Shown here in pieces: positions 18,721 through 29,428 of a stretch of 64,000 nt of DNA. A program made the position numbers and the translations under genes. Under the pieces are notes generated by a model. The model searched no databases and was not told the origin of the DNA. It saw only the letters and a list, made by a program, of their open reading frames with translations. Position 1 is the stretch's first letter, and each line of letters opens with the position of its first letter. The stretch is from Anaerococcus prevotii DSM 20548 (lineage in GTDB: Bacteria > Bacillota > Clostridia > Tissierellales > Peptoniphilaceae): NCBI RefSeq assembly GCF_000024105.1, contig NC_013171.1, positions 1,608,501-1,672,500 on the forward strand. Direction: 5' to 3'.

Positions 18721-18762
18721 GAAAACGAGCGTGCAAATTTACTACAGCTCGTCTTCTCTAAT
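18721..18762 (-). promoter_or_regulatory. GlpP-type antitermination leader before glpP-glpK
   Basis: Minus-strand motif ATTAGAGAAGACGAGC (18747-18762) enters an ACGAGC/GCTCGT terminator stem (18725-18730 and 18747-18752) with a T4 run. It lies 19 bases before the glpP start and ahead of its ribosome site. Confidence 0.8.
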
Positions 18763-18778
18763 ATATTCTCTTACTAGT

Positions 18779-18807
18779 AGTTTACCATAAATATTTTATT
18801 CTTGCAA
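18779..18807 (-). promoter_or_regulatory. promoter of glpP-glpK
   Basis: Minus-strand TTGCAA (18802-18807) and TAAACT (18779-18784), with 17-base spacing and a TGG extension. Confidence 0.75.
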
Positions 18808-18904
18808 TCATTTTCATAAATATTTTTATAGAAGCAGACAAGAGCCCGTAGTTTAAATCATTCAAGGTGAAAATTTTTAAGAAAAATAAGGAAAATGTTT
18901 AGTT

Positions 18905-19507
18905 TTACCTAAAATCTTCCTTCTTTCCTTCGCTAACCCCTTCTCCAGATAGGACTTGGGGGATTGTTTTTAATATTATTTTTAAGTCATTTAAGAAAGT
19001 TACATTTGCTGCATACTCACCATCTGTCTCGGCCTTTTTCTTGGGAGGGAGATTATCCCTGCCCGAAATTTGGCTAAGTCCTGTAATTCCTGGCCTTACA
19101 CTCAAGGCACCGAACTTTCTCCTTAAGTTAATTAGCTCTTCTTCCTTAAGGATAACCGGCCTTGGGCCAACTATGCTCATATCTCCCCTTATTATATTTA
19201 TAAGCTGGGGAAGCTCGTCTATGGATGTCTTTCTGATGAAACGGCCCACTTTTGTTATGTAGCTATCCGCATTATCAAGCTCCCAAGTTGCGGCGTTGTT
19301 TGGCGCCTCTGTCGACATCGACCTAAATTTGATGCAGGAGAAAGCCTTACCTTCCTTACCAGACCTATCCTGGATGAAGAAGACTTTTCCCCTGGGCTCT
19401 TCGATTTTGATGGCGAGAGCTGTAAGCAAAAATATTGGAGAGAGGATTATAAGACCCAAAAGAGCCAAAATCCTATCCAATATATTCTTTACGTAATTTT
19501 CATACAT
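18905..19507 (-). CDS. bacterial sugar transferase (polyprenyl-phosphate type)
   Basis: A 200-residue phosphoglycosyl transferase of the WbaP/PglC core type. It moves a sugar-1-phosphate onto undecaprenyl phosphate at the membrane to start a glycan. An N-terminal hydrophobic re-entrant helix (about 10-33), KFRSM near 62-66, RKTSIDELPQL near 92-102 and the signature VGPRP (about 115-119) are present. It lacks the large membrane domain of WbaP. No other polysaccharide genes lie beside it, so its product is unknown. Confidence 0.92.
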   Translation of the reverse strand: MYENYVKNILDRILALLGLIILSPIFLLTALAIKIEEPRGKVFFIQDRSGKEGKAFSCIKFRSMSTEAPNNAATWELDNADSYITKVGRFIRKTSIDELPQLINIIRGDMSIVGPRPVILKEEELINLRRKFGALSVRPGITGLSQISGRDNLPPKKKAETDGEYAANVTFLNDLKIILKTIPQVLSGEGVSEGKKEDFR

Positions 19508-19546
19508 AGTTTTCTCCGTCTAATCCTTACTTATATTATCCTTATT

Positions 19547-20245
19547 TTACTCCATAAGTAGGGATATTTCATCATCACTTAACTCCCTATACTCGCCTTC
19601 TGCCAAGTGTTCGTCTAGGGATAAGTCTCCTATGGCAATTCTTTTGAGCTTTTCCACCTTGTTGCAACAATTTGAAAATAGTCTTTTTACTAAGTGAAAC
19701 TTACCTTCCGTAACCTTGACTATTGCCTTTTTCTCTTCTAATATCTCAAGCTTGGCACTTCTTGCTGTGTAGTCATCTTCTTTGATATAGACTCCTTCTT
19801 TGAATAAGTCTATTAGGCTCTCATCTATCTTATCTCTACATTCTACAAGATAGGTTTTTTCTATATTAGAATTTGGGCTTGTTACCTTGTGGATGAACTT
19901 ACCATCTGTTGAAAGAAGGAGGAGGCCTGTAGTATCCTTATCGAGCCTTCCTGCTATTGATAAGTCGATTACTTTATAGAAATCATCCAAGAGATCTATT
20001 ACAGTTGGGTCTTTGTCTTCTGTCGCCGAAAGAAAGCCCGCAGGCTTATTCATCATAACATAAATATTTTCGAAATAATCTACGAAATGACCCATATAGT
20101 ATACTTCATCGACTTCTGGGTCGACCTGGGTTGCTGTATCTTTTACTACTTCGCCATTTACAAGGATAGCTCCCTTCTTGGCATTTTTCTTTATATTTTT
20201 TCTGGTATCTAGGCCAGAGTTTCCTATCATCTTATCTAGTCTCAT
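19547..20245 (-). CDS. rsuA: pseudouridine synthase, RsuA/RluB family
   Basis: A 232-residue rRNA pseudouridine synthase. An N-terminal S4-like RNA-binding domain (MRLDKMI...NGEVVKD, 1-60) precedes the catalytic domain. MMNKPAGFLSA and the catalytic GRLDKDTTGLLLL (Asp in RLD) are intact. Full-length for RsuA, which acts on 16S rRNA position 516; the exact target is inferred. It overlaps the PadR gene upstream by four bases. Confidence 0.9.
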   Translation of the reverse strand: MRLDKMIGNSGLDTRKNIKKNAKKGAILVNGEVVKDTATQVDPEVDEVYYMGHFVDYFENIYVMMNKPAGFLSATEDKDPTVIDLLDDFYKVIDLSIAGRLDKDTTGLLLLSTDGKFIHKVTSPNSNIEKTYLVECRDKIDESLIDLFKEGVYIKEDDYTARSAKLEILEEKKAIVKVTEGKFHLVKRLFSNCCNKVEKLKRIAIGDLSLDEHLAEGEYRELSDDEISLLME

Positions 20246-20568
20246 TTTATCCCCTTACTTAATACATTTCCCGTAGCATAACTTAACTCGTCAAAGGACT
20301 TGTAAAAGCTATCGAGATAGTCCCTGCCCTTTGGGCTTATATAGTAATATTTTCTCTTTGGCCCAATCGTAGATTTCTTATAAGCTCCAAAGATATATCC
20401 CTTTTTGGAAAGTCTCTGTAGGATTGGGTAGACCGTTCCTTCAGTCATGGCATAAAAGCCAGAGTTCTTTAGTTCTTCTACGATTTCATAGCCATAAGTT
20501 TCGTTGTTTTTTATAATATGGAGTATAACGCCTTCTATTACTCCCTTTAGCATTTGAGATTCAATCAT
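20242..20568 (-). CDS. PadR family transcriptional regulator
   Basis: A 108-residue PadR-type winged-helix protein. The family blocks LKGVIEGVILHII, YGYEIVEEL, MTEGTVYPILQRL and GPKRKYYYISPKG are all visible, with a short C-terminal dimerisation helix. Such regulators repress nearby genes in response to small molecules. The nearest cotranscribed gene is rsuA, and no transporter is adjacent, so the target is not evident. Confidence 0.92.
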   Translation of the reverse strand: MIESQMLKGVIEGVILHIIKNNETYGYEIVEELKNSGFYAMTEGTVYPILQRLSKKGYIFGAYKKSTIGPKRKYYYISPKGRDYLDSFYKSFDELSYATGNVLSKGIK

Positions 20569-20608
20569 TTTATCACCTATCTATATTGTATAACATAGTA
20601 GGTGGATT

Positions 20609-23164
20609 TCAAGCTCGCTCGCAGAAGTGCTTCATAGGACAGAACTTACAAGCTTTCCTATCTTCGGTCTTATGATTGAAGTTTTCTCTAACGATCTCCC
20701 TAGCCACATCATCTATAGCAGCCATGTCAAAACCTTCATCCTTTACTTCGATTAGGTCGTCTTTTTCTATAAAATATAGGTAGATTTTCCCTACTTCCTT
20801 GCCATTAGCTAGGAGGAGCTGTCTATAGGTTAGAAGTTGCTTTTTGTATTTGGCGAGACTTTTCTCATCAAAAGACCCAGTCTTTAGGTCCATGATTGAG
20901 GAATCTTCTAAAATAAGGTCAATATTTCCTTGAAGGATATAAAAATCTCTATCCGCCTTGTAGTTCGCCTCGCTTAGCTTCACATTAAATCCCCTGTTTA
21001 GTAGGTTTGAAACTGGCTCAATGTATCCCTTATTTTCCCACAAGAAGCTTGTCATATCCTTCTTGTCAAAGGAAGGAGAGTAGATATATTGAGCTAGATT
21101 GTGGACCTTTGATCCAAAGATTAGGCTTTCGGTCTTCTTAGTCCTAAAGGAAAGTTTCCTTACAAATTTATACTTTAGGGGGCAGGTCATATAGACATCG
21201 ATGTCTGTGGTAAAGGCTAGGATTTTCTTATCATCTTTTCTCTCTTCCATCTTAAAGTCAATAGAGCTTAACTTGGATGAAGAATCGAGGGTATATGCGA
21301 AGTTTTTTATTCTTCGATCTGTCGAATTATCCAGAAGGACCAAGAGGTTTTTTGCCCTGGTGAAGGCCGTGTAATATTTTCTATAGAAATCCAATTCCTT
21401 TTTCTCTAGGCTATCCTTTTCAACAAACCTATCTGTAAACTTATCATAATCTCTTCTCGGATAATCTCCTAGGCTAGATACGAATACTGCCTCAAACTCC
21501 AAGCCTTTGGACTGGTGGATGGTCATGAAGTTTATGGAATCGTCGTAGACATCATCCTCATCGAACTCTCCTATGGCGTTTTTCTTAAAATAAATAAAAA
21601 TATAGGAGAAGATGAACTTCTGATAATAACTATTAGTTTCTTCAAAAATCTCATCATAGTCTACAGCAAGATTTATGAATTTGCTGATATTTTTGAAAAT
21701 AAGATCCTTCTTATCTTGATTCTTATCCTTAAGGATATCCTTAAAGGTCTCAAGGCCCATAAGCTTGTAAATAAGGTCTGATATAGAATAAGATTCTGAA
21801 AAATCTTCTATGAAATTTCTAAGCTTCCTATTTTCCTTGAACTTATCATCTTCATAGATTTCCTTAAGGAAGTTCCTATAGTCAAGTTTCTGCCTTTGCC
21901 CATAGGTCATCTTTCCTCCCCGAAAATCGGTATTGATAGGACCTGTCCTTGCTATTTTAAGGAGGACAAAAATTATTAGGCGAATTTCTTCTCTTCTAAA
22001 GTAGCCATCGCTTTTCCTGTTGATTACTTTAATCCCAGCATTTTCGAATTTCTTCTGGAGGATTGAAGGATATGAATTGTTAAAGCTTGGAAAGAGAAAG
22101 GCAATTTGTCCGAGTTTTATTTTCTTTGATAAGAGCTTAACTATCATTACGATATTGTCCATCTCATCTGCCCTAGCCCTTACTATGGTATTGGGATTTT
22201 CCTCTGCCTTATTTGACTTAAGGTCCTTCTTGCTAGAACCCTTGGCCTCATCCATAAAGGCCCTGGCCTTATCAATTATAACTTGATTTGACCTATAATT
22301 AATATTCAGAAAGTATTTACTCGCCCTAATTCCAGTCCTCTGGTAGAATTTCTCATCAAAATGGGTTAGGTTTCTCGCATCGGCTCCCCTAAAGGAATAA
22401 AGGGCCTGGTCGTCATCTCCAAAGACTATGATATTGCCATTTTTCGTAAGATTGATTGCGATTTCTTCCTGGATTAAGTTGGTGTCCTGGTATTCATCAA
22501 TTACAACAAGGTCTATCTCTTCTCTTATTTTCTCCCCTATTATAGGGTCTTTAAGCAAGTCCAAAAAGCGTTTTAAGATAAGCTGGAAATTAATTAGGCC
22601 TAAGGAATCTAGAAGCTTTTCATAGGTCGTAAATATTTCGTAGGCGAGCTTGTCTTGAGGAGAAGCTGAATCCCTAAGAGATAAGGGGTCTATCATTTGA
22701 TTGATAAGGGTTTGGAAGATATCAAGAATGGTCGCCGTAGCATAATCTTTTACTATAAAGTCCTCAAAGTGAGGGAGGCTCGTGAAAATCTCTAGATTTT
22801 CTTCTACTATAAATTCCTCCATGTTGGAGTCGATTATAGTAAGATTAAAGAAATTATCGTCAAGCCTCCTGTATTTGCTAATAAAGGATATGGCAAGAGA
22901 GTGGAAGTTACCTATCTTCATATCCTCAAGATCTGTATCTAGGCCATCTTTTCTAAGCCTAGTAATAATTCTCGTATTAAGCTCACGGGCCGCCTTTTTA
23001 GTGAAAGTAGTGATTAGGACTTTGTTTGCGGGAAATTTACCCTCCTTGATGGCTTCTGCTACAAAGCCTACTATAGTGTGGGTCTTGCCTGTGCCGGGAC
23101 CTGCTATTACCACAGCTGGGAGCTTAGCATTTTTAATTATTTCTTCTTGACCAAGGTTTCTCAT
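20609..23164 (-). CDS. UvrD-like ATP-dependent helicase with C-terminal iron-sulfur nuclease
   Basis: An 851-residue superfamily 1A helicase. Walker A is GPGTGKT at 22-28, the DEYQD box, GDDDQALYSFRGA and MTIHQSKGLEFE follow, and the C-terminal 200 residues form a PD-(D/E)XK nuclease with IMDLKTG. The closing cysteines (839, 842, 848) together with CPLKYKF upstream make an AddB/Cas4-type 4Fe-4S site. This fits a DNA repair helicase-nuclease acting on breaks, but it is much shorter than AddA. It overlaps the acetyltransferase gene by four bases. Confidence 0.92.
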   Translation of the reverse strand: MRNLGQEEIIKNAKLPAVVIAGPGTGKTHTIVGFVAEAIKEGKFPANKVLITTFTKKAARELNTRIITRLRKDGLDTDLEDMKIGNFHSLAISFISKYRRLDDNFFNLTIIDSNMEEFIVEENLEIFTSLPHFEDFIVKDYATATILDIFQTLINQMIDPLSLRDSASPQDKLAYEIFTTYEKLLDSLGLINFQLILKRFLDLLKDPIIGEKIREEIDLVVIDEYQDTNLIQEEIAINLTKNGNIIVFGDDDQALYSFRGADARNLTHFDEKFYQRTGIRASKYFLNINYRSNQVIIDKARAFMDEAKGSSKKDLKSNKAEENPNTIVRARADEMDNIVMIVKLLSKKIKLGQIAFLFPSFNNSYPSILQKKFENAGIKVINRKSDGYFRREEIRLIIFVLLKIARTGPINTDFRGGKMTYGQRQKLDYRNFLKEIYEDDKFKENRKLRNFIEDFSESYSISDLIYKLMGLETFKDILKDKNQDKKDLIFKNISKFINLAVDYDEIFEETNSYYQKFIFSYIFIYFKKNAIGEFDEDDVYDDSINFMTIHQSKGLEFEAVFVSSLGDYPRRDYDKFTDRFVEKDSLEKKELDFYRKYYTAFTRAKNLLVLLDNSTDRRIKNFAYTLDSSSKLSSIDFKMEERKDDKKILAFTTDIDVYMTCPLKYKFVRKLSFRTKKTESLIFGSKVHNLAQYIYSPSFDKKDMTSFLWENKGYIEPVSNLLNRGFNVKLSEANYKADRDFYILQGNIDLILEDSSIMDLKTGSFDEKSLAKYKKQLLTYRQLLLANGKEVGKIYLYFIEKDDLIEVKDEGFDMAAIDDVAREIVRENFNHKTEDRKACKFCPMKHFCERA

Positions 23165-23667
23165 AGGACTTTCTCATAGCAGATCCTATCTTTAGGAACG
23201 CCGTCCTCATCAATTTGTACAATGCCAATTTCCTCGAAGGAAAACTTATGAAGGAGCCCCCTCATCCTGAAATTATCCTCGTGGGTGTCTATTCTAATAG
23301 CTTCTTTGCCAGATTTTTCCGTAAAGTCTATCAAAGCCTCCATAAACTTAGTTCCAAGCTTTGGGACAATTCCCCTATTATCAACCATCAGGGTATGGAT
23401 TACAAAATAACTATCCGTCTTAAACTTACCCTCATGGACATTGTAGGAAGGATCGACTCCGTCGAAAACATAGGCATAGGCTAGGGCCTTTCCATCCTTG
23501 TCAAATATATAGGCATCATCTTTTGCTATTTGCTCTCTTATAATATCCTCGTTGGGATTGGTCTTCTGCCATTGATCTATCCCATCATCACGAAGAGACT
23601 TCCTCGCCATTTCTATAATTTTCCCAATTGATTCTATATCTTCTGAGCTTGCTTTTCTAAATATCAT
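23161..23667 (-). CDS. GNAT family N-acetyltransferase
   Basis: A 168-residue GNAT protein. The N-terminus MIFRKASSEDIESIGKI is the usual strand-helix start. The acetyl-CoA region is VIHTLMVDNRGIVPKLGTKFMEAL, with RGIVPKLG in the place of the RGxGxG loop, so the pyrophosphate loop is somewhat divergent. Substrate unknown. It is the first gene before the helicase. Confidence 0.85.
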   Translation of the reverse strand: MIFRKASSEDIESIGKIIEMARKSLRDDGIDQWQKTNPNEDIIREQIAKDDAYIFDKDGKALAYAYVFDGVDPSYNVHEGKFKTDSYFVIHTLMVDNRGIVPKLGTKFMEALIDFTEKSGKEAIRIDTHEDNFRMRGLLHKFSFEEIGIVQIDEDGVPKDRICYEKVL

Positions 23668-23720
23668 AAGTCCCCCCTTTTCCTACTACTATACCCTACT
23701 CCTTTAGGGCTTTGTTTAGT

Positions 23721-23749
23721 TTGTCAGATAATTTAACAAACTGTATAAT
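23721..23749 (+). promoter_or_regulatory. promoter of the rubredoxin-reductase-like gene
   Basis: TTGTCA (23721-23726) and TATAAT (23744-23749) with 17-base spacing. Confidence 0.8.
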
Positions 23750-23784
23750 ATAGATATAAATAATAAAGATAGGAAAGGAATATT

Positions 23785-24966
23785 ATGTACGATTATCTAA
23801 TTATAGGAAACGGAATTGCTGGCCTATCAGCAACCGAAGAAATAAGAAAAAAGGATTCAGACGCTTCAATTCTAATTGTTTCAGAAGAAAAACCATCTAC
23901 CTACTGGAGAACTAGACTATCCGAGCTAATCTGTAAAGACTTCGAAGAAGACGAAATTTTCGTTAAAAAAGAACCTTGGTATAGCGAAAAACACATAGAA
24001 GAAAGACTTTCTACAAAAGTAGAAAAGATAGATCCAGAAAAAAGAATTGCATATCTGGGCGATGGAGAAGAGATTGAATTTGGCAAGGCCCTAATCGCAA
24101 CAGGAGCTAGAGCCTTCGTTCCACCAATCACAAACGTAGACTCCAAGGGAGTCTTTGCCATAAGAACTGTAGATGACCTTAGAAGCTTCAAGGAATATGT
24201 AGCCGACAAGAAGGAAGTTGTAGTTATAGGAGGAGGAATCCTAGGACTAGAAGCAGCCTTCTCTGCCCAAAAACTCGGCCTAAACATCACAGTAATAGAA
24301 AGCTTCGACTATCTACTAGCAAGACAACTTGACCGTGAGCTTTCAGAAAAACTTGAAGAAAACTTAAACAATATGGGAATTACGACCTACACAGGGAAAA
24401 ACACCCAAGAAATCCTCACAAAAGACGGGGCAGTTTGTGGAGTAAAGCTTGCTGATGGAACTGAAATTCCTGCAGATGCTATAATGGTTCAAGCAGGCAT
24501 CAGATCAAATATCAAGATGGCCCAAGAATCAGGCCTTGAAACTGACAGAGGAATTATGGTAAACGACCACCTAGAAACAGGTCATGAAGGAATCTTTGCT
24601 GCAGGAGACTGTGCACAAATCGGCCAATTCACCATAGGACTTTGGACATCAAGCCAAGAAATGGGTAAAATCGCAGGTAATAACATGACAGGAGATAGCG
24701 AATCTTATAAGCAACCAAAACCATTCTCAACCCTAATGCTAGGAGATATCAAGCTATTTTCAGCAGGCATGAACTCAGGTGAAGGAATCGAAGAAGAAAA
24801 GAAAGAAATCGACGGCAAAATCTACAAACTCTTCAAAAAAGAAGATGCCTACGTAGGCGGCATCCTCTGGGGAGATATCAAATACCAAAATGATGTCAAA
24901 AATATAGTATTTAAGGGAGCAAATATCGAAGAAACTAAACTAGGCACAGAGATCTTTGGAAAATAG
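23785..24966 (+). CDS. FAD/NAD(P)-dependent oxidoreductase, NADH:rubredoxin oxidoreductase-like
   Basis: A 393-residue flavoprotein of the NirB-N/rubredoxin reductase group. The FAD motif IIGNGIAGLSATEEI lies at 6-20, the conserved STYWRTRLSELI segment follows, the NAD(P) motif VIGGGILGLEAAF is near 147-159, and GIFAAGDCAQ near 267 closes the FAD site. Length and domain order match clostridial NADH:rubredoxin oxidoreductase, which would supply the two rubredoxins at the start of the window. Other acceptors are possible. It is monocistronic, with its own promoter and terminator. Confidence 0.87.
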   Translation: MYDYLIIGNGIAGLSATEEIRKKDSDASILIVSEEKPSTYWRTRLSELICKDFEEDEIFVKKEPWYSEKHIEERLSTKVEKIDPEKRIAYLGDGEEIEFGKALIATGARAFVPPITNVDSKGVFAIRTVDDLRSFKEYVADKKEVVVIGGGILGLEAAFSAQKLGLNITVIESFDYLLARQLDRELSEKLEENLNNMGITTYTGKNTQEILTKDGAVCGVKLADGTEIPADAIMVQAGIRSNIKMAQESGLETDRGIMVNDHLETGHEGIFAAGDCAQIGQFTIGLWTSSQEMGKIAGNNMTGDSESYKQPKPFSTLMLGDIKLFSAGMNSGEGIEEEKKEIDGKIYKLFKKEDAYVGGILWGDIKYQNDVKNIVFKGANIEETKLGTEIFGK

Positions 24967-24989
24967 ATATAGGAAAATTCAACAAACTA

Positions 24990-25020
24990 AAAGGCAGAGA
25001 TTAAGTTCCCTGCCTTTTTT
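24990..25020 (+). terminator. terminator of the flavoprotein gene
   Basis: AAAGGCAG/CTGCCTTT stem followed by a run of Ts. Confidence 0.85.
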
Positions 25021-25102
25021 TCTGTTAGATCTGAGTTACAAAACAGAATGTTTTCAGAATGAATGTAATAGAGCGTTTTATATATGATAAATTAAAACTA
25101 TA

Positions 25103-25573
25103 TCATCTATAATATTTGTACTCTCTTATCCAAGTAGCTAGCCATCCTCCTATAGACAAAACAAAACCTGCTATTAATTCAGCAAAAAACATAGGGGTTG
25201 TGAAGATAAAATCGTTTGAAAAAGCGATTAATAAGTTAATCAAAATAAAAATCCCTATTAGAATTAAGTTAATCTTCACCCAAAAATCGTAAGAATTCAC
25301 ATAATTCTTTTCACTTTTAAGAGATATTTTTGAATAATAACCTGAAATCTTCCAAGAACTTCCATATAGTTTTTTAACGAGGTCATAAGGAGGCCTAGCA
25401 AAAAACCTCACAATATAAACAATCATAAGTATAATAGAAAAAGCAAAAACTAAGTAAATTGAATTTCCATTATTCTTCAAAGTGTTAAATATATATTCTT
25501 TGTAAAACTCAGTTATGCCAAATATCGATAAAAGCATAATAAGATCTATCAAAATAAATTTATTTTTTCTCAT
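25103..25573 (-). CDS. hypothetical four-helix membrane protein
   Basis: A 156-residue protein with four hydrophobic segments (about 6-22, 38-58, 99-117 and 124-146) and a charged loop (60-95) rich in Lys, Ser and Tyr. I do not recognise the family. It is AT-rich, stands alone and is followed on its 5' side by a long gene-free stretch, which suggests an accessory gene. Confidence 0.65.
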   Translation of the reverse strand: MRKNKFILIDLIMLLSIFGITEFYKEYIFNTLKNNGNSIYLVFAFSIILMIVYIVRFFARPPYDLVKKLYGSSWKISGYYSKISLKSEKNYVNSYDFWVKINLILIGIFILINLLIAFSNDFIFTTPMFFAELIAGFVLSIGGWLATWIREYKYYR

Positions 25574-26055
25574 TACATACCCCCCTTAATCAGTAGCTTT
25601 ATAGTTTAGATCAGTACGCTTCCCTAGACTAAGCACAATTAATGCAGAATTTATCTTCTGATAAATAAAAATAAGGCATTGGAAGATTTTTCATTTTTTA
25701 TAATATTATATGGCTCAAAAAGTACTTAAAACTATTAGATCATCAATAGATGCCAATTTAGACTCACATTAATCCAATTAATTTCTATACTGATTAATAA
25801 AAAATATTATCCTCAAAAATAATATACCCCTTTAATGATAATATTTTTTCTATAAGCTAAAATAACAAATTGCCATTCTTCGCGGTCCTATATTTTATTA
25901 CATTTACAATAGAATTATAAAATATCTATAAAAATTTTAACACCCTAAATATGTCCTTGACAATTACCGAGTTTTGTGATGATGTATTTTATTATTTCAA
26001 TTATCAAATTAACCTAAACAGAATAAACTAAATATTTGTAATGAAATTACACACT
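25574..26055. other. AT-rich gene-free stretch
   Basis: About 480 bases between the hypothetical membrane protein and groEL. I find only very short frames (for instance 20 codons from 25710) without ribosome sites, and no convincing RNA or repeat. Confidence 0.5.
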
Positions 26056-26082
26056 AAAAAACGAGAAGGATGGACCTTCTCG
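26056..26082 (-). terminator. terminator of groESL
   Basis: CGAGAAGG/CCTTCTCG stem with T6 on the minus strand. Confidence 0.9.
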
Positions 26083-26101
26083 CTTATATTTCTTATTTAT
26101 T

Positions 26102-27742
<1,641 letters not shown>

Positions 27743-27752
27743 CTAGTATATA

Positions 27753-28034
27753 TTATTGTACAACTGCTAGTATATCGTTATATTTAACTACGATGAACTC
27801 TTCATCATCAAGCTTTACATCTGTTCCTGCGTATTGGGAATAGATTACCTTATCTCCTACTTTGAGAGAGTCCTTTTTCTTCTCGTCATTTTCAATATCG
27901 GCAGATATTGCTACGATTTCTGCATATTGTGGTTTTTCTTGAGCGCTTTCTGGAAGAACTATTCCAGATGCTGTTGTCTTTTCAGCTTCTGCTTTTTGTA
28001 TAACTACTCTATCACCGATTGGTTTTAGCATCAT
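27753..28034 (-). CDS. groES: co-chaperonin GroES
   Basis: A 93-residue Hsp10 lid for GroEL. Family blocks are LKPIGDRVVIQ, the mobile loop EKTTASGIVLPESAQEKPQ and VGDKVIYSQYAGT. The first ATG behind AAGGAG at base 28034 is chosen. An in-frame start ten codons further upstream would fall inside the CIRCE operator and before the ribosome site. Confidence 0.97.
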   Translation of the reverse strand: MMLKPIGDRVVIQKAEAEKTTASGIVLPESAQEKPQYAEIVAISADIENDEKKKDSLKVGDKVIYSQYAGTDVKLDDEEFIVVKYNDILAVVQ

Positions 28035-28057
28035 TTTAATCTCCTTTGTTTTTACAT

Positions 28058-28084
28058 TTAGCACTCACACGTCTTAAGTGCTAA
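28058..28084 (-). promoter_or_regulatory. CIRCE operator (HrcA site)
   Basis: TTAGCACTC-N9-AAGTGCTAA is the CIRCE inverted repeat with one mismatch in the outer arm (consensus GAGTGCTAA). It lies in the leader of groES and implies HrcA repression. Confidence 0.93.
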
Positions 28085-28095
28085 CTCACAATATT

Positions 28096-28123
28096 AATAT
28101 ACTAAGAGCTAAAATTTTTGCAA
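28096..28123 (-). promoter_or_regulatory. promoter of groESL
   Basis: Minus-strand TTGCAA (28118-28123) and TATATT (28096-28101), 16 bases apart, just upstream of CIRCE. Confidence 0.65.
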
Positions 28124-28126
28124 GTT

Positions 28127-29359
28127 TTATTTTTTGTTTGTGTAAAAGGCAAGTCTTTGGACTAGTTTTGGGATTTTCTCTTCTCCTACTCCGCATATGG
28201 CAACTCTGATTCCCTTGGCTGAAGGAATTGTGAAGATATTTTCTTTTTCCAAATCTTTTACTATATCGAAGGCCTTATCAGTTGGGATAAAGGTGAAAAA
28301 GCCTCCAAAGTAAGGAATCATTGTAAGCTTATTCTCCTTGGCAGCTGTCACAAATACGTCTGCTCGACTCTTTAGCATATTCCTTAAGTCTACAAGTTCC
28401 TGCTCGTAGATTTTCTTGTTTTCAGCCCTTTCAAGCTCAATTAGGATATTTTGGGCAGCGTGGGTTCCATTTGACCAGTTACATCTTGCAGAATGGGCAA
28501 GACTTGCCTCAAACTCTTCTATGATCTCTTTACTAGATGATATGCCCACAGCAGCTCCACTTCTTAGGCCGTAGGCTGTGTGGGACTTACTCATAGAAAA
28601 TGCAACTACTACGAAGAGATTACGAGGAAGATTTGAAAACTTCTCAAAAAACTTCCTCTGCTGATCTCCATCTCCTGCAAATTCAAGATAAGCCACATCA
28701 ACTATAAGGGTGATTTTCTTATCCTTATCCTCTGCCTTCTCCTTAAGGAAAGTGATTACCTCATCCCACTCCTCATCTGATAGAGAGTAACCTGTCGGGT
28801 TATTGCCTGGAGAGTTGATAAGAGAAGCTATCCTATCAGAATCCCTAATCCCTTCATCAATAGCTTCCTTGTAGACATCTATATTAAAGGCAAAATCATC
28901 TGTGAAAAACTCAAATGTCTTAAAGTTTCTTCCAAATTCCTCGCAAATCTTCCTATAAGGAGCCCAATAATAATCGTGGCAAATCAAAGGGTCTCCCTCA
29001 TCTAGATAGGAAAATATGGCAGACCTAATAGCTCCAGTTCCTCCCGGAGTTGCTATCGCAGAAATATATCCTTCTGGTTTGTAAGGACCGAAGAGAGTAT
29101 CAATTACGATTTTCCTATAGTCCTTCTCTCCCTCGATTGGGGCGTAGGATGCTATATGACTCCTATCCATCTCATCAAGCCTATCATAAACTGAAGGAAG
29201 GGCTATTATCTTTCCCTTATCGTCTAGAAGAGTTCCCAAAGCTGCATTAATCACAGCCTCTCTTCCGTATTTTTCTATAGCGGCGTTTGCCTTGTTATTT
29301 ATATCAAAGGCGAGGTCAGGTCCATTGTTCCAGGTCGCCCTTTTAATTGTCATTGGCAT
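28127..29359 (-). CDS. PLP-dependent aminotransferase, class I/II
   Basis: A 410-residue fold-type I aminotransferase resembling aromatic or aspartate aminotransferases. Recognisable parts are ATPGGTGAIRSAIFSYL, the NSPGNNPTGYSLSDEEW substrate loop, DVAYLEFAG with the pyridine-contacting Asp, and the Schiff-base lysine in FSMSKSHTAYGLRSG. Substrate preference cannot be told from sequence. Monocistronic, minus strand. Confidence 0.9.
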   Translation of the reverse strand: MPMTIKRATWNNGPDLAFDINNKANAAIEKYGREAVINAALGTLLDDKGKIIALPSVYDRLDEMDRSHIASYAPIEGEKDYRKIVIDTLFGPYKPEGYISAIATPGGTGAIRSAIFSYLDEGDPLICHDYYWAPYRKICEEFGRNFKTFEFFTDDFAFNIDVYKEAIDEGIRDSDRIASLINSPGNNPTGYSLSDEEWDEVITFLKEKAEDKDKKITLIVDVAYLEFAGDGDQQRKFFEKFSNLPRNLFVVVAFSMSKSHTAYGLRSGAAVGISSSKEIIEEFEASLAHSARCNWSNGTHAAQNILIELERAENKKIYEQELVDLRNMLKSRADVFVTAAKENKLTMIPYFGGFFTFIPTDKAFDIVKDLEKENIFTIPSAKGIRVAICGVGEEKIPKLVQRLAFYTNKK

Positions 29360-29428
29360 AATTTCCTCCTAATAATCTTCATTATACTATCATATGAAAG
29401 AATCGTATAGTGATAAAAAGGAGTGACT

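Noticed and set aside
25710-25772. 20-codon frame (MAQKVLKTIRSS...)
   Set aside because: No ribosome site, very short, and in an AT-rich region where such frames arise by chance.
28035-28064. N-terminal extension of GroES
   Set aside because: The extended start lies inside the CIRCE operator and ahead of the ribosome site.
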